Under the pieces are notes generated by a model that did not search any database, had not been told where the DNA came from, and saw only the letters and a list, made by a program, of their open reading frames with translations. Positions 44,620 through 56,900 of a stretch of 64,000 nucleotides of DNA are shown here, in pieces. The stretch covers positions 1,550,001 through 1,614,000 of the forward strand of contig NHZP01000006.1 of the NCBI GenBank assembly GCA_003313425.1, read 5' to 3'. The first letter of the stretch is position 1. Every line of letters starts with the position of its first letter. This DNA is from Pseudopyrenochaeta lycopersici (taxonomy: Eukaryota > Ascomycota > Dothideomycetes > Pleosporales > Pseudopyrenochaetaceae). The position numbers were made by a program, and so were the translations under genes.

Positions 44620-45668
44620 TGAGATTGGCAGGAACGTATTTTGTGAAGATATAGTGACACGTATGTGAATAATATTTGATTCGGTCTGTTATACCAATGG
44701 TCGCGTGGACAGTTGGTTGTGTGTACTGTCTAACAAACTCCTCTTGGGATCGCATGCTTCATATTGCAGATGGGAAGCCATCAGCCCCCACTACCAACCA
44801 CCACTTCGAAAGGTGCTCTGTCAGGGGCAAGTGCACTGCCCAAAGGAAAGGCCACACCGGTCAACTGTTTGGACAGCAGAAGGCAAGGCGCCTCCTCCTG
44901 GGTCAGTACCTTCGTGTTCATCTCCAGTCAGACGAGGTGGCGCCCGTTGCTGCAATAAAGGCGCGTTGAAGCCTCATTCCTGGATCATTTGACACTGCGG
45001 TCACTTCATCCGGATAGCTTCGAACTGTCATCGGCAGTATTATTCAAGCTATCAAGTGGCCGATGGCTGCGCCAAAGCAACAGGCAGGCGACTGCAGCTA
45101 GAGGCTTACCCAATGTGTTTAGAGAGCTCTGCTGATGAGTGGTGAATCTCGCGGGCAGAGTCGTGGACGATAAACTGACGCAGTCCTGCTGGTATCCCAG
45201 ATATATTCTGGCAAGTTGACCATGGCCGTTCGATGCCCCACGTGGTGCTTAGCGCGCCTTCTCATTGGCTGCCTAAACACGCCTTACCCAACTCGGCGGA
45301 GCATCCAAACACCGCCCACATGCATCAACACGAGCACTCCTGCACCTTGGATAAGCTTGCTGTTGGACAGGGTACAGCCGGCAATGATGAGCTTAGATGT
45401 AGGCCTGTGCCTGACCCGAGACATAGTGCTAGGCAATAAGCTGAGCCCCTTTGCATACCGCAGCGGTCTGCCTTTGGGATAGCCCTGCCAGACCCATGAC
45501 AAGTAGATGGGATGGCCCAGACGTCACCTACTACCACCTCTTCTCTTGCTACTGGGAGCGTGGTGTTCATGCGACAGTGCTTCCAGTTGTCTATGAGCAC
45601 TCCTGGCAGCGCATGAGCAGTCTTGACGCAATCATACCCGCGCTTGAGCGTGGCGCGGGTGAACTATT
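44620..45668. other. Divergent intergenic region
   Basis: Upstream of both the phosphate transporter and the STAND-like gene. Frames at 44676-44992 and 45216-45702 overlap one another in several frames and show no domain. No clear PHO-type CACGTG box is seen. Confidence 0.4.
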
Positions 45669-48024
45669 ATGTCGTTCGGATTCAGTCCATCAGATGTCAT
45701 AAAGCTGTTGGAGGTTTCTACTCGCGTGTATATAGCTTTCAAAGGTAGGCCATTGTCCATGTTCTAAACCTAATACCGTTGACAAGCTGACTGCAAGGTA
45801 GATGCCAACGAGAACTCGGAGGCGCAGGTAGAAGGACTCGTGCGCGAGTTTGCTACTTTCCATGAATGTCTCCTGGAACTTGGGAAGCTCATGAAGGAGT
45901 ATGGGAAGCCGTTGCCGTTCCCATGTAAAGACTTTGAGGTGACGCTGGAGAAATGCGAAAAGTCCCTCGAGCCATACGCGGAGAACTTGGTTGATAAGAA
46001 GATGGGGATCAAGAAGATGCTGTACACTATCAAATACATGGGCAAAGAGAAAGAAATCGAGGGCTTAAGGAAGCAGATCACTGGGCATTACCAGGCACTG
46101 CACATGTGTATATCTTTCCTGCAACTGTGAGCAACGATCACCAGTCATAGAATGAGCTATACTCTGACCAGATATTAGGCGGCTCCATCTCGAAGCCGCC
46201 AAGCAGACCCAACGCCTCCTCGATGCGGCGCCCTTTCGCTCCGTGAGTCTTCGCGGTCGGCTGTACTCCACAAACGCCCTCAGCAGTATGTCGCAGGTAA
46301 GTCCGCTAGCGCTGCCAGCTCCAGATGAACACCCGCTATATAGCGAATGGAGAATCTTCGATCGTTGGCTGCAGAGCGAAGACGAACGTGTGGCACAGGA
46401 AGTGGGTCTCACACGACCACTATCGTTGGGTGATTCTCCAGCTGCAGCACCGAGTGGGGATGCAGAGACAGCAGCCATACTGTATCACCTGCGAAGACAG
46501 GTCGATGACGCTATTCTAATCGAAGAAAACCGTTCAAAACGGACGACAGCAGAGCAACGATCCCATCTTGCACCAAGTGATGCGATGAAACAAAAGGTCC
46601 GAGGCATGCCGCCCGCTCCACAACGGACATACACACTCGACACAGACCACTCCGGCAACTTTTCGGGCTTCAATGATATCCAAATGGATACTTCTTCAAC
46701 AGCCGTGCGACTCGACTCGAGCACTTTTTCGCCATCTGCATTGCCCTCGGTCAGTCCACGCATGGACTCCCCATACTTTGGTTCTATTGACTGGGCGCAA
46801 TCTCCAACGTCGTCGACGATGCCACAAAATATAAACAAGAGATCCTCCATTTCGACTGCACGTAGCAGCTTTAGTAATTCACCGGGTTCCGGAATTTCAG
46901 TAGCCGGTTTAGGTATAAGCACAGCGGCCACTACACCTGGGAGCGGGATATCTCGACCTTTGCATCACAAGCTCTCAGTCGCTTCTCTTGTGACCATCGC
47001 ACTTGGCGAAGGTGCATTAGAATGGAATAGTCTTTGTCGCAAGGTCCAGGTTGAGCGACAGTCTTCAGAGCATACGCATGGTCGGGAACGCATAATTACG
47101 GAAAGTAAAGAATGCGACGTGCATTGGCGGTATCGAGAGGACACCGGAATATCTTTGCGAGCGTTGTACCGCTCGAGCAAGGACGGCAAACCAAGACCGT
47201 GGACGATACAACACTTCCCAGCTACAGGACCCTCTATTCCCCTCACCACCACATATGCTGATGGTGAGGTGTCTGTAGATTTTCCGCGGGGCTCCTTCGG
47301 CAAGCTCGACAAGCATTGTACTGACATCAAGTACACCTTCAACGGCCACGCTCCAGCTGAAAAATTCCAAACGCTTTTGTACACCAATAATGGCACCAGT
47401 CCCGCAGAACTGAAGTACGATAGACCAATATTGAGTATATCCTCAAACAAGAACCCCACCGAATGTCGGGGCAGAAATCTGCGACTTTGGCTGCGAAGCG
47501 AAACGCATCTGGAGCAGGACGCTCCAGTGACAGTTGGTGTACTGGTCTTGTTATTTTATACAAGCGCTCTTGAGGAAAAAGGCCATTGGGTTGAAGAGCC
47601 TCATTATGCTTTTGAGTGGCTGACAGAGTCAGCGTACAATAAAGACAGCGACAAGCTCACCCTTATACTTTCAAAGGATCCAGTGAGATGGGCACCAGAT
47701 AAGCTCTTCCAACGAAGCAAGCCATCCAAAAGTTTGGTTAGTCACGACGAGCCGCAACGTCAGATGTCTTCGAGGCAGCGAAATGACTCTGGCTTGAGCC
47801 GATCAGACACAGGAGTGTCTATTCCGTCCACGACAGCATCAAGTAAGTCGATGCACATCAATGGAAGAAACAGCAGCTCTAGTATCTCAAGAACAGCAAA
47901 TCTGAATAGATTTGGATACTCAGAATTGGAGATCAAGTTCCAGAGCAAGAAAGATCGTAGGGTCTTTTTGGAAGTTTGGAAACAGTACGTAAAGCCTCTT
48001 GGAGCCTTTGCCTCAGGCTCATGA
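45669..48024 (+). CDS. Protein with fungal STAND-like N-terminal domain and no NTPase, 3 exons
   Basis: Model: join(45669..45744, 45802..46126, 46179..48024), 748 aa. The introns (57 and 52 bp, GTAGGC...GTAG and GTGAGC...TTAG) restore the frame. The start MSFGFSPSDVIKLLEVSTRVYIAFKDANENSEAQ and the following helical region to about residue 140 match the N-terminal helical domain often found ahead of NACHT/NB-ARC modules in fungal proteins. Here no P-loop follows. After a Ser/Thr/Pro-rich disordered segment (about 230-330) comes a beta-rich region (about 345-560), and near the C-terminus a block reading FGYSELEIKFQSKKDRRVFLEVWKQY. The function is not recognised; a scaffold or signalling role is inference. 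Confidence 0.8.
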
Positions 48025-49111
48025 CAATACCGTATCAAAAAGTGTATAAGAGCTCATAGATGATGTAAATAACCACAAAATAGTCTACAGAAGAGGAGGA
48101 AAATGCTGTACGCTGAGATTAATGCTATATTACCTACATCGCTTAGCTCCCAAGTTTGCGTCAAGCGGTCTTGGGTTCCTTAGTATTAGCCGCTATAGGC
48201 GGACTTTAACAGTAATGGTCTGTCACCTTCGTGTCAGGGACTCTGGTTGATTGCCTACTTAGGGCTCTGATCTTAAGTCGGCGCTGAAACCGGGGCTGTA
48301 TTGTGCAAAAATAGACACTTTAGGCACCACAACTAGGGGTACCAATTTTCCAGCGCTTAGCCGCTTAAATTTTTCTAAAACCCTTAGACTCTACCTATTC
48401 AACATCTCCTACGTCAAACTAGTGACTGATATTTATGTCTGTATTGAAAACTGAAGAAACTAGCTTGAGCGTGTAATCATGTAGTTGACCAAATTTCAAC
48501 CACTCATGTTCTAAACCTGACTATTTGTCTCAATGTCTGGAATGCTGTGTCTAGGTTTTGTCAGATGTCTTAAATCCCCATGTGCATGGATGTGCACCCG
48601 GGTTCTACATGGCTGACTAAAGAACAACATACGTAAATACTGTAGGGTTAACGTGGTTAACGTCAATTTAAACAAGGTTTTTCTTCGTTAGCCATCTAAC
48701 CGAACCTCACTATTTGCGTAGGCCTCCGGAGTTATATTAAGCGCCTGCATACATGTTTCATAGAGCCTATCAAAACTAGGCCAGTTATTCGCAGCTGGAA
48801 TTCAAAGCCACTCCCACGTCGAGACTTGATAACGTTCGTCGCGCTTCGATGACATGGATAGATCGCTGCAAGGCCACTGTACTTTCTTTCGCTCATATTG
48901 GGCATTGGCATCATAGTGAAACCTTGCATCTCTCGCATTCTAGACAGGTCTCACAGGTTTGTGGTGCTGTACCACGCCAAAAGCGGCTCGGATTTTGTGA
49001 GCCCCTCAGCCTAGCCGTGTCTGTGCACGTCCGCGGACTCCTCAAGACTGAATTTTTATTTATTTAATACATTTCGCCCGAAATGTTACTTCAAGCACAA
49101 AGTCTGCCAGA
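48025..49111. other. Intergenic, no gene seen
   Basis: About 1.1 kb with AT-rich patches. No coherent frame or clear terminal repeat was found. Confidence 0.45.
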
Positions 49112-51443
49112 ATGAAGAGAAGTTTGTACATTGCTGTCAGGTTCGCTGCCCTCTTTTCGTGTGGCAACGCCCAGAACGCAGAAGACTCAAGCAAAACCAT
49201 CGCACCCCGTGCAAATCCATGGAGACCTCTTTCTGAAGAAGAATCATTCAGTATCATTGAAACCCTACAGCACAGACTCAATCTGACTGGCAACCACGGC
49301 AGCAGGTACTCTTTCACAAAACGCTTAGTGTGATGCAGCGCTGACACTTCGATTGGTAGTCGAGACAGCTACGTGTGAGCCACGCGATGTTGATAACATT
49401 TTCCATGTATTGATTGATGTGCAGGTATCAAATCAGCTTACTACATCCGAATAAGACGGACGTCATTCCATTCCTGGACGATTATGGAGAAGAACCAGCA
49501 AGATATGTAAGAGCAACGATCCAATTTGGATTCGAAGATTTGCATTGGCAGGAGTATATAATTGGGCCTTTCCCTGCGACTAATGCCACGAAAATAGAGC
49601 CGCTCACATATCTGTTCCATAATGTCCAGCCCGGACGAACCAAAGTCCATCCAGTCTACTTAACGGATGATATTGTTCAGTTTTAGTACAAGCTTAGTGA
49701 AGAAATTGCTAATATCACTAGAGAATTGTGGAACAGTGTGCGTATCTGTATGTTACTCTAAACATATCGCTAACACACTCAAGACTATTGCTGAGGGAGG
49801 TGTGAGGTTGCGTCTATCTACTCTGTTCTGCGAAGAGAATGGCTAAATTATCTCTTGGGTTATTTTCTTTGCAGTACCTCTTTCTGAAATTAGTAGTGTG
49901 ACACTGCTTCTACTTGGAGTTAATGTGCGAATGGATTTAACTAGCCGAAACTGGACAGATTAGAAAGCTATGTAGTAGTACTCTTAGGGAAAGCTTTATA
50001 ACAGCGCTGAAGAGTTTTACAAAGTAATATTATTGCTGGGATTCAAGAAGTTGTATCTAAATATGGATGGGAACTGGACATCGACAGATAGACAAGGTGA
50101 TCCTTTAGCCTTCGACAACCTTCCGCCCTCTATCTTCGTACTAACAGGGGGTTAAAGATTCAGGTTTGATCCAGAGGCAAACTACCTTTTGTAGATAGAA
50201 TTTTCTATTTACCTCTCCGTCTCCCCTGACATAGGACTCTCACTCTATAATATTTAGTATAAAGGTAAATAGATTATACACGAGTTAGCTCTGTAGGAGG
50301 CCCTTACAGCGTACTCTAGATCTGATCCCTTTGCTTCCTAAATAACTGTTTAGGATAGTGTGTTAGGGCTAGGCTCTACCTTAGTTTTACTAAATAAAGG
50401 CTATAACTACCCTTCCTACGCTACATATTTAAATGCTACTTTTTCAGAAGGCAACGCTATAAAGACGTAAGTAGACGTAATATGTGTCTTTAAATACGAC
50501 GCCGGCTTCCCAATTCGCAGGCACTCTTTTTAGCCCTTTTTGCCGTACACAAGCGTCGCGAAAAACATTATCCTTACAATGCGCACTATTGCTATAGTTA
50601 GTAATTATAATTTCCTTATAGACTATAATTTATTCTATAATAGCGCAGTTAAGGTATTAGCACGAGCGTTAGGATACATATCCGTGATATACTAGGGGGG
50701 TAATCTAGAGTATAGATTTCAGATCTATAATTATCTTTCTAGATCCCTGTACAATTAAATTCTAATATTTAAGGCGGATCTTAATTTATTAGGGAGTAAG
50801 AACAGTGTGCAGAAGATAAAATTTGTGTTGACAAGTACTGAGTATCCCTGGTCTTAAGGAAAAGTGCAAACACATTTAAAGTTGATTAAAGTTTTATAAA
50901 TCAAGAGTCTAGCATTAATTAGGCCGAAAATAACGCTGCTATGTACGCTATTATGAATAAAGATTCTCTGAATTGTTTTAGTGAATACCTAGGATTTCGA
51001 GTTAAGCGCAGCGCGGGCACATCCCACCTTACGACCCGGAATTCTAGTAATACCCTCAGAGCTGCAGCCTTTGTAACTCACGATCTCTACATCACCAGGC
51101 ACAGGGACACTGAACCACGTGCTGCAGATCCGTATAATCAGTTGCGCCAGGGGATCCCCTTGTAGATTTCTCCAAGTTTCTAGACTTCGAGCCAATCGAG
51201 CAGGAAGATGTAGTTGTATAGTTCAATCTCGGCATGCACCACATGCCGCACACGGGAGACTTGCCAAATACGATGTACTCGACAGCGCACACCGCAATTA
51301 GATTCGAGCCTTTGAATTACCTTGATGTTGATCCGTCGGTTGCGAGTAGTCAGCAATTAAGGGTTCATTTTGATGAGAATGGGGTTATCGACAGTGTAGA
51401 AGAGTTTAGAAAGATTAAGAACAATGTCACGTGCGAATCATGA
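49112..51443 (+). pseudogene. Copper amine oxidase pseudogene with RIP-like decay
   Basis: The 5' part is well kept: a signal peptide (from ATG 49112), an intron 49306-49424, then N-terminal-domain sequence to a premature TAG at 49684, after which the frame still reads YKLSEEIANITRELWN. Further homologous pieces follow in order: RMDLTSRNWTD then TAG for Trp (49961), DGNWTSTD (about 50065), IYLSVSPDIGLSLYNI, CVFKYDAGFPIRRHS, the cofactor-site analogue VSNYNF (50597-50614; intact enzymes read VGNYDY), HLTTRNSSN, DLYITRHRDTEPR, and a copper-binding block GMHHMPHTGDLPNT. A one-base frameshift occurs near 51160, and TAG replaces Trp at 51219. Nearly all lesions are C-to-T or G-to-A. Intact relatives oxidise primary amines with a topaquinone cofactor; this copy cannot. 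Confidence 0.88.
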
Positions 51444-51682
51444 TAAGTAAGTGGTGATATGGAGGAACGGTAAAAGAAGTGATAGGCCGCATGAGATATG
51501 CTTGAATGTTTCGGAGTATAGAAAAACTATTTTATTTTCATAAATAGGCTGCGGACACTATCACGAAACCTGGCGGATTTAAACCTTAGGAAAGAGCGAT
51601 GCGTACAAAACGGCACAATTGATCCGCAGAACGATGTTTCCAAACCTCCGTCTGTCCTTTTCTGGCAGTTGCGTATCATGGC

Positions 51683-53551
51683 TCAGACTAATATCATTTC
51701 TTCTAGCCTTTCTTCGTCGTACACTTCTCCTTTCATCATTCCGTCAACGTATGCGTCTCCCAGAAAAGTGTAGCGATGACTTCTTGTAGACTTGCCAAAT
51801 TCGCTCCTAGCACTGAACCTAGATCTTGGATCATCATTCACCGCAGGGCGCACAACGTAGGGAACCTTTCCGCCAGGCATGACCACCACCAGATCTCCTT
51901 CTCTAGCATCTCCCGGACCAAGGCCAATGTATCCCTTTCTAGTAATAAACAACTCTCGTCCAGTATATACCGCGTGAAAAAGTCGATTAAACCCTACGAC
52001 ACCGTCAACCATAAGTGATACCGATTTTGAAGACTCCATCCATGCCTCCCATTGCTGGAATTGGATTAGGTCTGTATTTGCTGCGGGATGCCAAAGCACT
52101 CCCGAGTCGCTCTTAAAGAGCACAGTTCCACCGCATATAGTGTGCCATAATGGACTGCTCCCTGGGCCGTAAGGTACCTGTGCCATATTATGAACTTTGG
52201 CTCGATTGCACAGCGCGCGGGAAAACCCAGTCCAATCGACAAACTGACTATACACTACCGTTTCTGAGATGATATCAACTCTACAACACCTAGTCATGGC
52301 TATCCCCGAAGGCAAAAATTCCATCTCTGCTCGGCTTCCCCCAGATGCGTTATACATATTCGACAGCAAGATTTCAGATCGAGTTTGGAGGGGCGTCAAC
52401 CACGTAGTGGGTAATAAAGCATTCCAATCGGGCACGAACGAGGGGAATTTCGAACCAAGAGTATCCTGACCGGAACAATAACTGAGAACGTCTAATGACC
52501 GAGAATTTCGGATTGACGCTTTAGTCACGCCAACATACACCTCTTCGAGGGTATTCCGATAATCCGGGCTGATACCAGCTCTAGATGAATTTCTTGCTAA
52601 TCCCAGAACACCAAAGATCTTGTCTCGTGGATCGAAAGATTCGTGAGCTCTAAACATTGTCGCTATATGTAATAAGTCAAAGGAATGTCTATTCTTGCGC
52701 AAGTGCCTCAGATTGCTGAAGTTTTCGAGACTGCTCCAAACATTGGTATGTATATTAGGCCATGTCGCTACCAATCTTGACGAGGATTGGCAACACTGGG
52801 ACATGTGGCGATTAAAGTTGAGTATACTTGCATCTAGATGATCTGCATTTGAGAGATGTCGTCCACACTGGAAAACGACTTGCTGCGCGAGCGCGTACTC
52901 CTGTACGATCCAAGTCCGAGAGAACCAGGCTAGAGAGAAGAGACGGATTAAAGAATGCAGTAGATATTCTGAGCGGATATCCAGATCTTGGGATATGACA
53001 TGAGGGTCTAACTGAGGGTCTAAGTGTGCGTTGGGATTTGCGCCTAGCTGCTCGGCAAAATCCATAGCGACTTCGCTACCATCCCATGATTCGCCTAGAA
53101 ATACCACAACTCTCGAGGCCAGACCAAAGACGTACTGCATTTGATTCACTTGGCTCGTGCGTTCATCAATATTGGCTTGGTTGATGCAGAGTGCGTCGAT
53201 CCAAAGGATTCTCTCTTCATTTTCAAATCGCAGGTGGCGAAGTGCGCAATAAAGATTCTCTGTTACGAGAAAACCATGGCCATCAAAATCGATTGGTATT
53301 ATACCCTTAGGGTCTCCCCACACGTACGAAAGTGCCTCAAACGATGGTGGGTCGTCCAGGGAAGCGATGCTGGAAGTGCAGCTGATGCCGTCTTGAGGAA
53401 CGGTTCTGCTCTGTTGATATTGAGATTGTTCCAGGCGTGTGGAGTTCATACGATCTCTATTGAAGTTTCTTGGGAGTAAATGAAGCAGCCGTATCTCTCT
53501 TGCTGCCTCCTTGAGAGGCACGTAACTGTATGTTGAGCGTTGGTCTTCCAT
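51683..53551 (-). CDS. HET-domain protein (second copy of the class)
   Basis: Single exon, 622 aa from ATG 53551. HET blocks lie near the N-terminus: IRLLHLLP, then FEALSYVWGDP, LRHLRFENEERILWIDALCINQANIDERTSQVNQM and the following VVVFLGE; FSLAWFSRTWIVQEYALA is the downstream block. This is the shorter FEALSYVWG subclass, unlike the YLTLSHCWG type at 2557. The C-terminal half ends with the GR-LFITRKGYIGLGP / GDLVVVMPGGKVPYVVR region often seen in this subclass. Predicted function is programmed cell death or non-self recognition, by family. It lies beside the RIP-decayed oxidase, an accessory setting. Confidence 0.9.
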   Translation of the reverse strand: MEDQRSTYSYVPLKEAAREIRLLHLLPRNFNRDRMNSTRLEQSQYQQSRTVPQDGISCTSSIASLDDPPSFEALSYVWGDPKGIIPIDFDGHGFLVTENLYCALRHLRFENEERILWIDALCINQANIDERTSQVNQMQYVFGLASRVVVFLGESWDGSEVAMDFAEQLGANPNAHLDPQLDPHVISQDLDIRSEYLLHSLIRLFSLAWFSRTWIVQEYALAQQVVFQCGRHLSNADHLDASILNFNRHMSQCCQSSSRLVATWPNIHTNVWSSLENFSNLRHLRKNRHSFDLLHIATMFRAHESFDPRDKIFGVLGLARNSSRAGISPDYRNTLEEVYVGVTKASIRNSRSLDVLSYCSGQDTLGSKFPSFVPDWNALLPTTWLTPLQTRSEILLSNMYNASGGSRAEMEFLPSGIAMTRCCRVDIISETVVYSQFVDWTGFSRALCNRAKVHNMAQVPYGPGSSPLWHTICGGTVLFKSDSGVLWHPAANTDLIQFQQWEAWMESSKSVSLMVDGVVGFNRLFHAVYTGRELFITRKGYIGLGPGDAREGDLVVVMPGGKVPYVVRPAVNDDPRSRFSARSEFGKSTRSHRYTFLGDAYVDGMMKGEVYDEERLEEMILV

Positions 53552-53960
53552 GGCGTAAGCTTATTGCGCGATGTCTGGTGCTTATTGTGATCGTATTAAA
53601 CACAGCAATCATAGTATGAAATGGCGTGATAAATTTTGGTTAATTATCATGGCGGGTGTTGCGTGTTGGAAGCGTGGTCTAGAAATCGTGGATGGGCTGA
53701 GGTGCGCGCGAGTGTTCAGGCGCCCAGCGGGTGTCGGCAGCCGAATTCTCAGCCAATACATAGCGACATCGATCTCTCGCACAAAAGCTATGAAGAATAT
53801 GCTCATATCGAGGCATTAGAATGAAATATTGGTCTAGTGGATAGTTTGTCAACGGAGTATGCTGTGCCCATCCGTCGTGTATCAAAAGTAGAAGACTTTG
53901 TCGTTGTAATGCGAAAATCAGCGCATCCCAATCCAGTTACGTCAAGCCTCTTGCAGACAA
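53552..53960. other. Intergenic between HET and vWA-RING genes
   Basis: Upstream of the HET gene and downstream of the next minus-strand gene. No gene seen. Confidence 0.4.
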
Positions 53961-56900
53961 CTAGTCAGACTCATCTTCAGAATCGCTCCCATAACCCAAT
54001 CCTGCTCCTCCAGTATACATACCCCCATGCTCCTTGCTCATATGCCCATATATACTCCCTGAACCAAAACCCTTCCCACATCTCCAGCACCAGTGGGTCC
54101 CGCACCTGGGCATTGAACACGTCATATGATCGCATCCATTGATCTTTTGGGTTGGAGTCTTGCAACCTGGGCAATTCTTAACAGGACACTCGAGTTCTTT
54201 ACGTAGTCGCCTAGCAGCATAAAGGCGGCGCTGCGCCGCTTCCCGCGCTTCAAACTGTTCGCGAGCGTCTAGACGGGCGACTAATTCGAGGGCTTGACGT
54301 GCTTCCTCTTCTGCAACCCGAGCCCGTTCGGAAGCGGAAAAAATGCACTCTTCGCAGTTCCACCGTTCAACAGGCTCAGGAGCGCCGCGAGCGCATTCGC
54401 GTTCCATATACCGTCTGGCCCTGCCGCAGTCATAGCACCATGCGTGAATCCACTGCCCCCGTTCCTCAACTGCTACTCTCAAGTCGCCAACAGCATGAAT
54501 CCCCATACCATATGCCGCCAGTGTCCGTGCGGCTGGGGGGCGGCGACAGAATGGACAAAATAGTGCTGCGGTGTTGATGATGCTTCCCACGGTATTGAGT
54601 CCGTACCAGCCGTTGAGGCAATCCCCGCAGATTTGCTGGTGACAACCACGACGGCGGCAGGCCGGCTGGATGCGGGACTTGGAGAAAGTGTTGAAACAGA
54701 GACTGCAAAGTGCCTTTTCGGCTGTGCGACGCTCGATCCATGAGCGGAGATCTGCTATTACTGCTGCCTGGTTGCGAATGCGCTTTCCGTGGAACGTAAG
54801 TATCGCCTCTGGCTTGAGAGTAGGAAGAACCTCTACATTCACCAAGAAAGATTCAGCACCAACAGTTGAGATGGTGTGGAAAAGACTGCGCTTCAGTGGC
54901 TCCTTAAGAACTCCGTTTTCATTACGAAGAAGCCAACTCTGTCCATTCTCCTTACAAATCTCTTGGGCGTTTGTGTCGACAGCAACAATAGTCTTTCTTC
55001 CATTATCGCAAGCAGTACAGCAAAAGGGCATTGGTGCCATGGCTCGCCATTCGTGAGGCCAAATAATCCTGCTCAAACACTTGGTGCACTCGAACGTAGG
55101 TGCTGAATTGTTGCTGCGTTCATTCTCAGCCAGCCCATGCTGGAAGCGGCAGTAGTGACATTTCGGACGAACATTGAGGTCGTTAGGATTATAACACACG
55201 TACTGCGCTCGGCAGGTGCGCATACTGCACTCGACCCATGTAGCATCTGAAGCTGGAGTATCCTCCTTGGTGACATGGGCCTGTATGGCGCGCGTCTTGT
55301 GCTCGGCATTGCCCCAGTCCTTGGCTACACAAAGGCCGCACTTTCCTCCTGACTTTTCACTCATGATAGTTACGGAACGAGGGAATTGACAGCCGCGGCA
55401 TATAAGGACAGGCCCAACGGGCATGTGGGTTTTATCTGGTGTCCACCCGACCTCGGCTGTAAGCGTAGTGAGTAGGTTTGTCCCGGTGTGCTGGTATGTG
55501 ACCAGTTGAGTGAAGAGCTGCCGGTCAGAGTTGAGGAGAAGTGAGTGTTCCTTATGCGCAAACTCCTTGTTGTTGCCCTCTATCTGCTTCTGATACTCCC
55601 TATCCGCATCAAGCAAAAGACCCAGGCAACTTGAGTTCCACGTTTCCGGGGCGTCCAGATTGTTCCACTTGTCTCGCCAGAAAAGCATGACAGCGCTCGC
55701 AGATTCAAATAGAGGCTTCAGCCCAATTCTGATCGCCAGGGCCGCCAAGACTGTGGCGGGGCGGGCACCCAGCATGGTTCCAGGTAGAACGAGGTGAAGC
55801 AGTATCTTCCAGAACCTCCACTCGTGCTTCTTGGATGCTAGGGCTAGTGGTATCTTTGGGAGCTCTGCATTAGTTGTTGCCGCAATGTGTGCAGGCAGGT
55901 CAGCGGCAGACTCAACATATGTGATCCGTGTAAGAACCTTTCCAAGGCGGCGAAGGATGCGTCCGTCGCATGAACGCCCAATCTCGAGAAGCTCATCGCG
56001 GCGGAAAGCTGTAATCGGACGGTTGTCTTCGTCGACATCATTATCATCATCGCCCTTGTCACCCTTCTTTTTTGCTGCCTGGAACTTAATAGTGGGGTCA
56101 AGAAATACGCAAGGAAATCGGTAATCTTGTGGTACGGAATCGAGGATTTCTAGTACCTCTGCTGCATAGTCGTACGAGTCTTCAAGCCAATTCTTCATGC
56201 GCACCTTCTCATCAGCATTTGCAATCTTGTCAACTTGAAGACCGAAGGCGGTGATGAGCCCATCGCGCGCAGGATTAGACCGGTCATTGCACACCGCGCG
56301 CCACAAAACTCCAAAGACTGGGTTGAGAGACATTGAAGTTACATCAGTTTCGATAATGCTCTTCAGCTGTTCGACGACAATGTTCCTATATTGTGCGTCC
56401 TTTGTATACCGTTGCGCAAAGTCACTGACGGGTGTCTTCTTCTTAGGTAGATACTTCTTCAGCACGTTGGTGTCCACTAAGGTCTCCGCAAGGTTTGTCC
56501 GCAGCTGTATCTCTAGCTTGCCTTTATCCTCGGCCTGCTGCATGACCTCCCATGCCTTCCTTGTGGGGCCGTGCGCATAAAAGTATGAGTTTGCAATGGG
56601 GTCTCTCTCGTCCTTGATCTTTTTGATGTCATCGCCGTTCTTATACCGTATCAAATTGGCCGGCATCGCAGTGTTAGCGGCACCCGCTTTGATGGTACCC
56701 ATCCACGCCAACAAAACGTCAACGGTGACTTGAGCGATGCTGTGAGGCTTTGCGTTCATCAGAGAGAAACAAGCCCCACGGGTGATAGTGCTGAGGTATG
56801 TGTAGTATCCAGAGTTGAATGGGTGGCGGCCAAGGTCCTGGTCGAGAAAGCAGAACACATGGGCTTTGCGTGGGCCCTGATGCAATCGTTTACATGCTGA

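Noticed and set aside
49690..50930. AT-rich interval read as a transposon insertion splitting the amine oxidase
   Set aside because: Pieces of amine oxidase sequence can be read in order through most of the interval, so point mutation of the gene itself explains it better than insertion.
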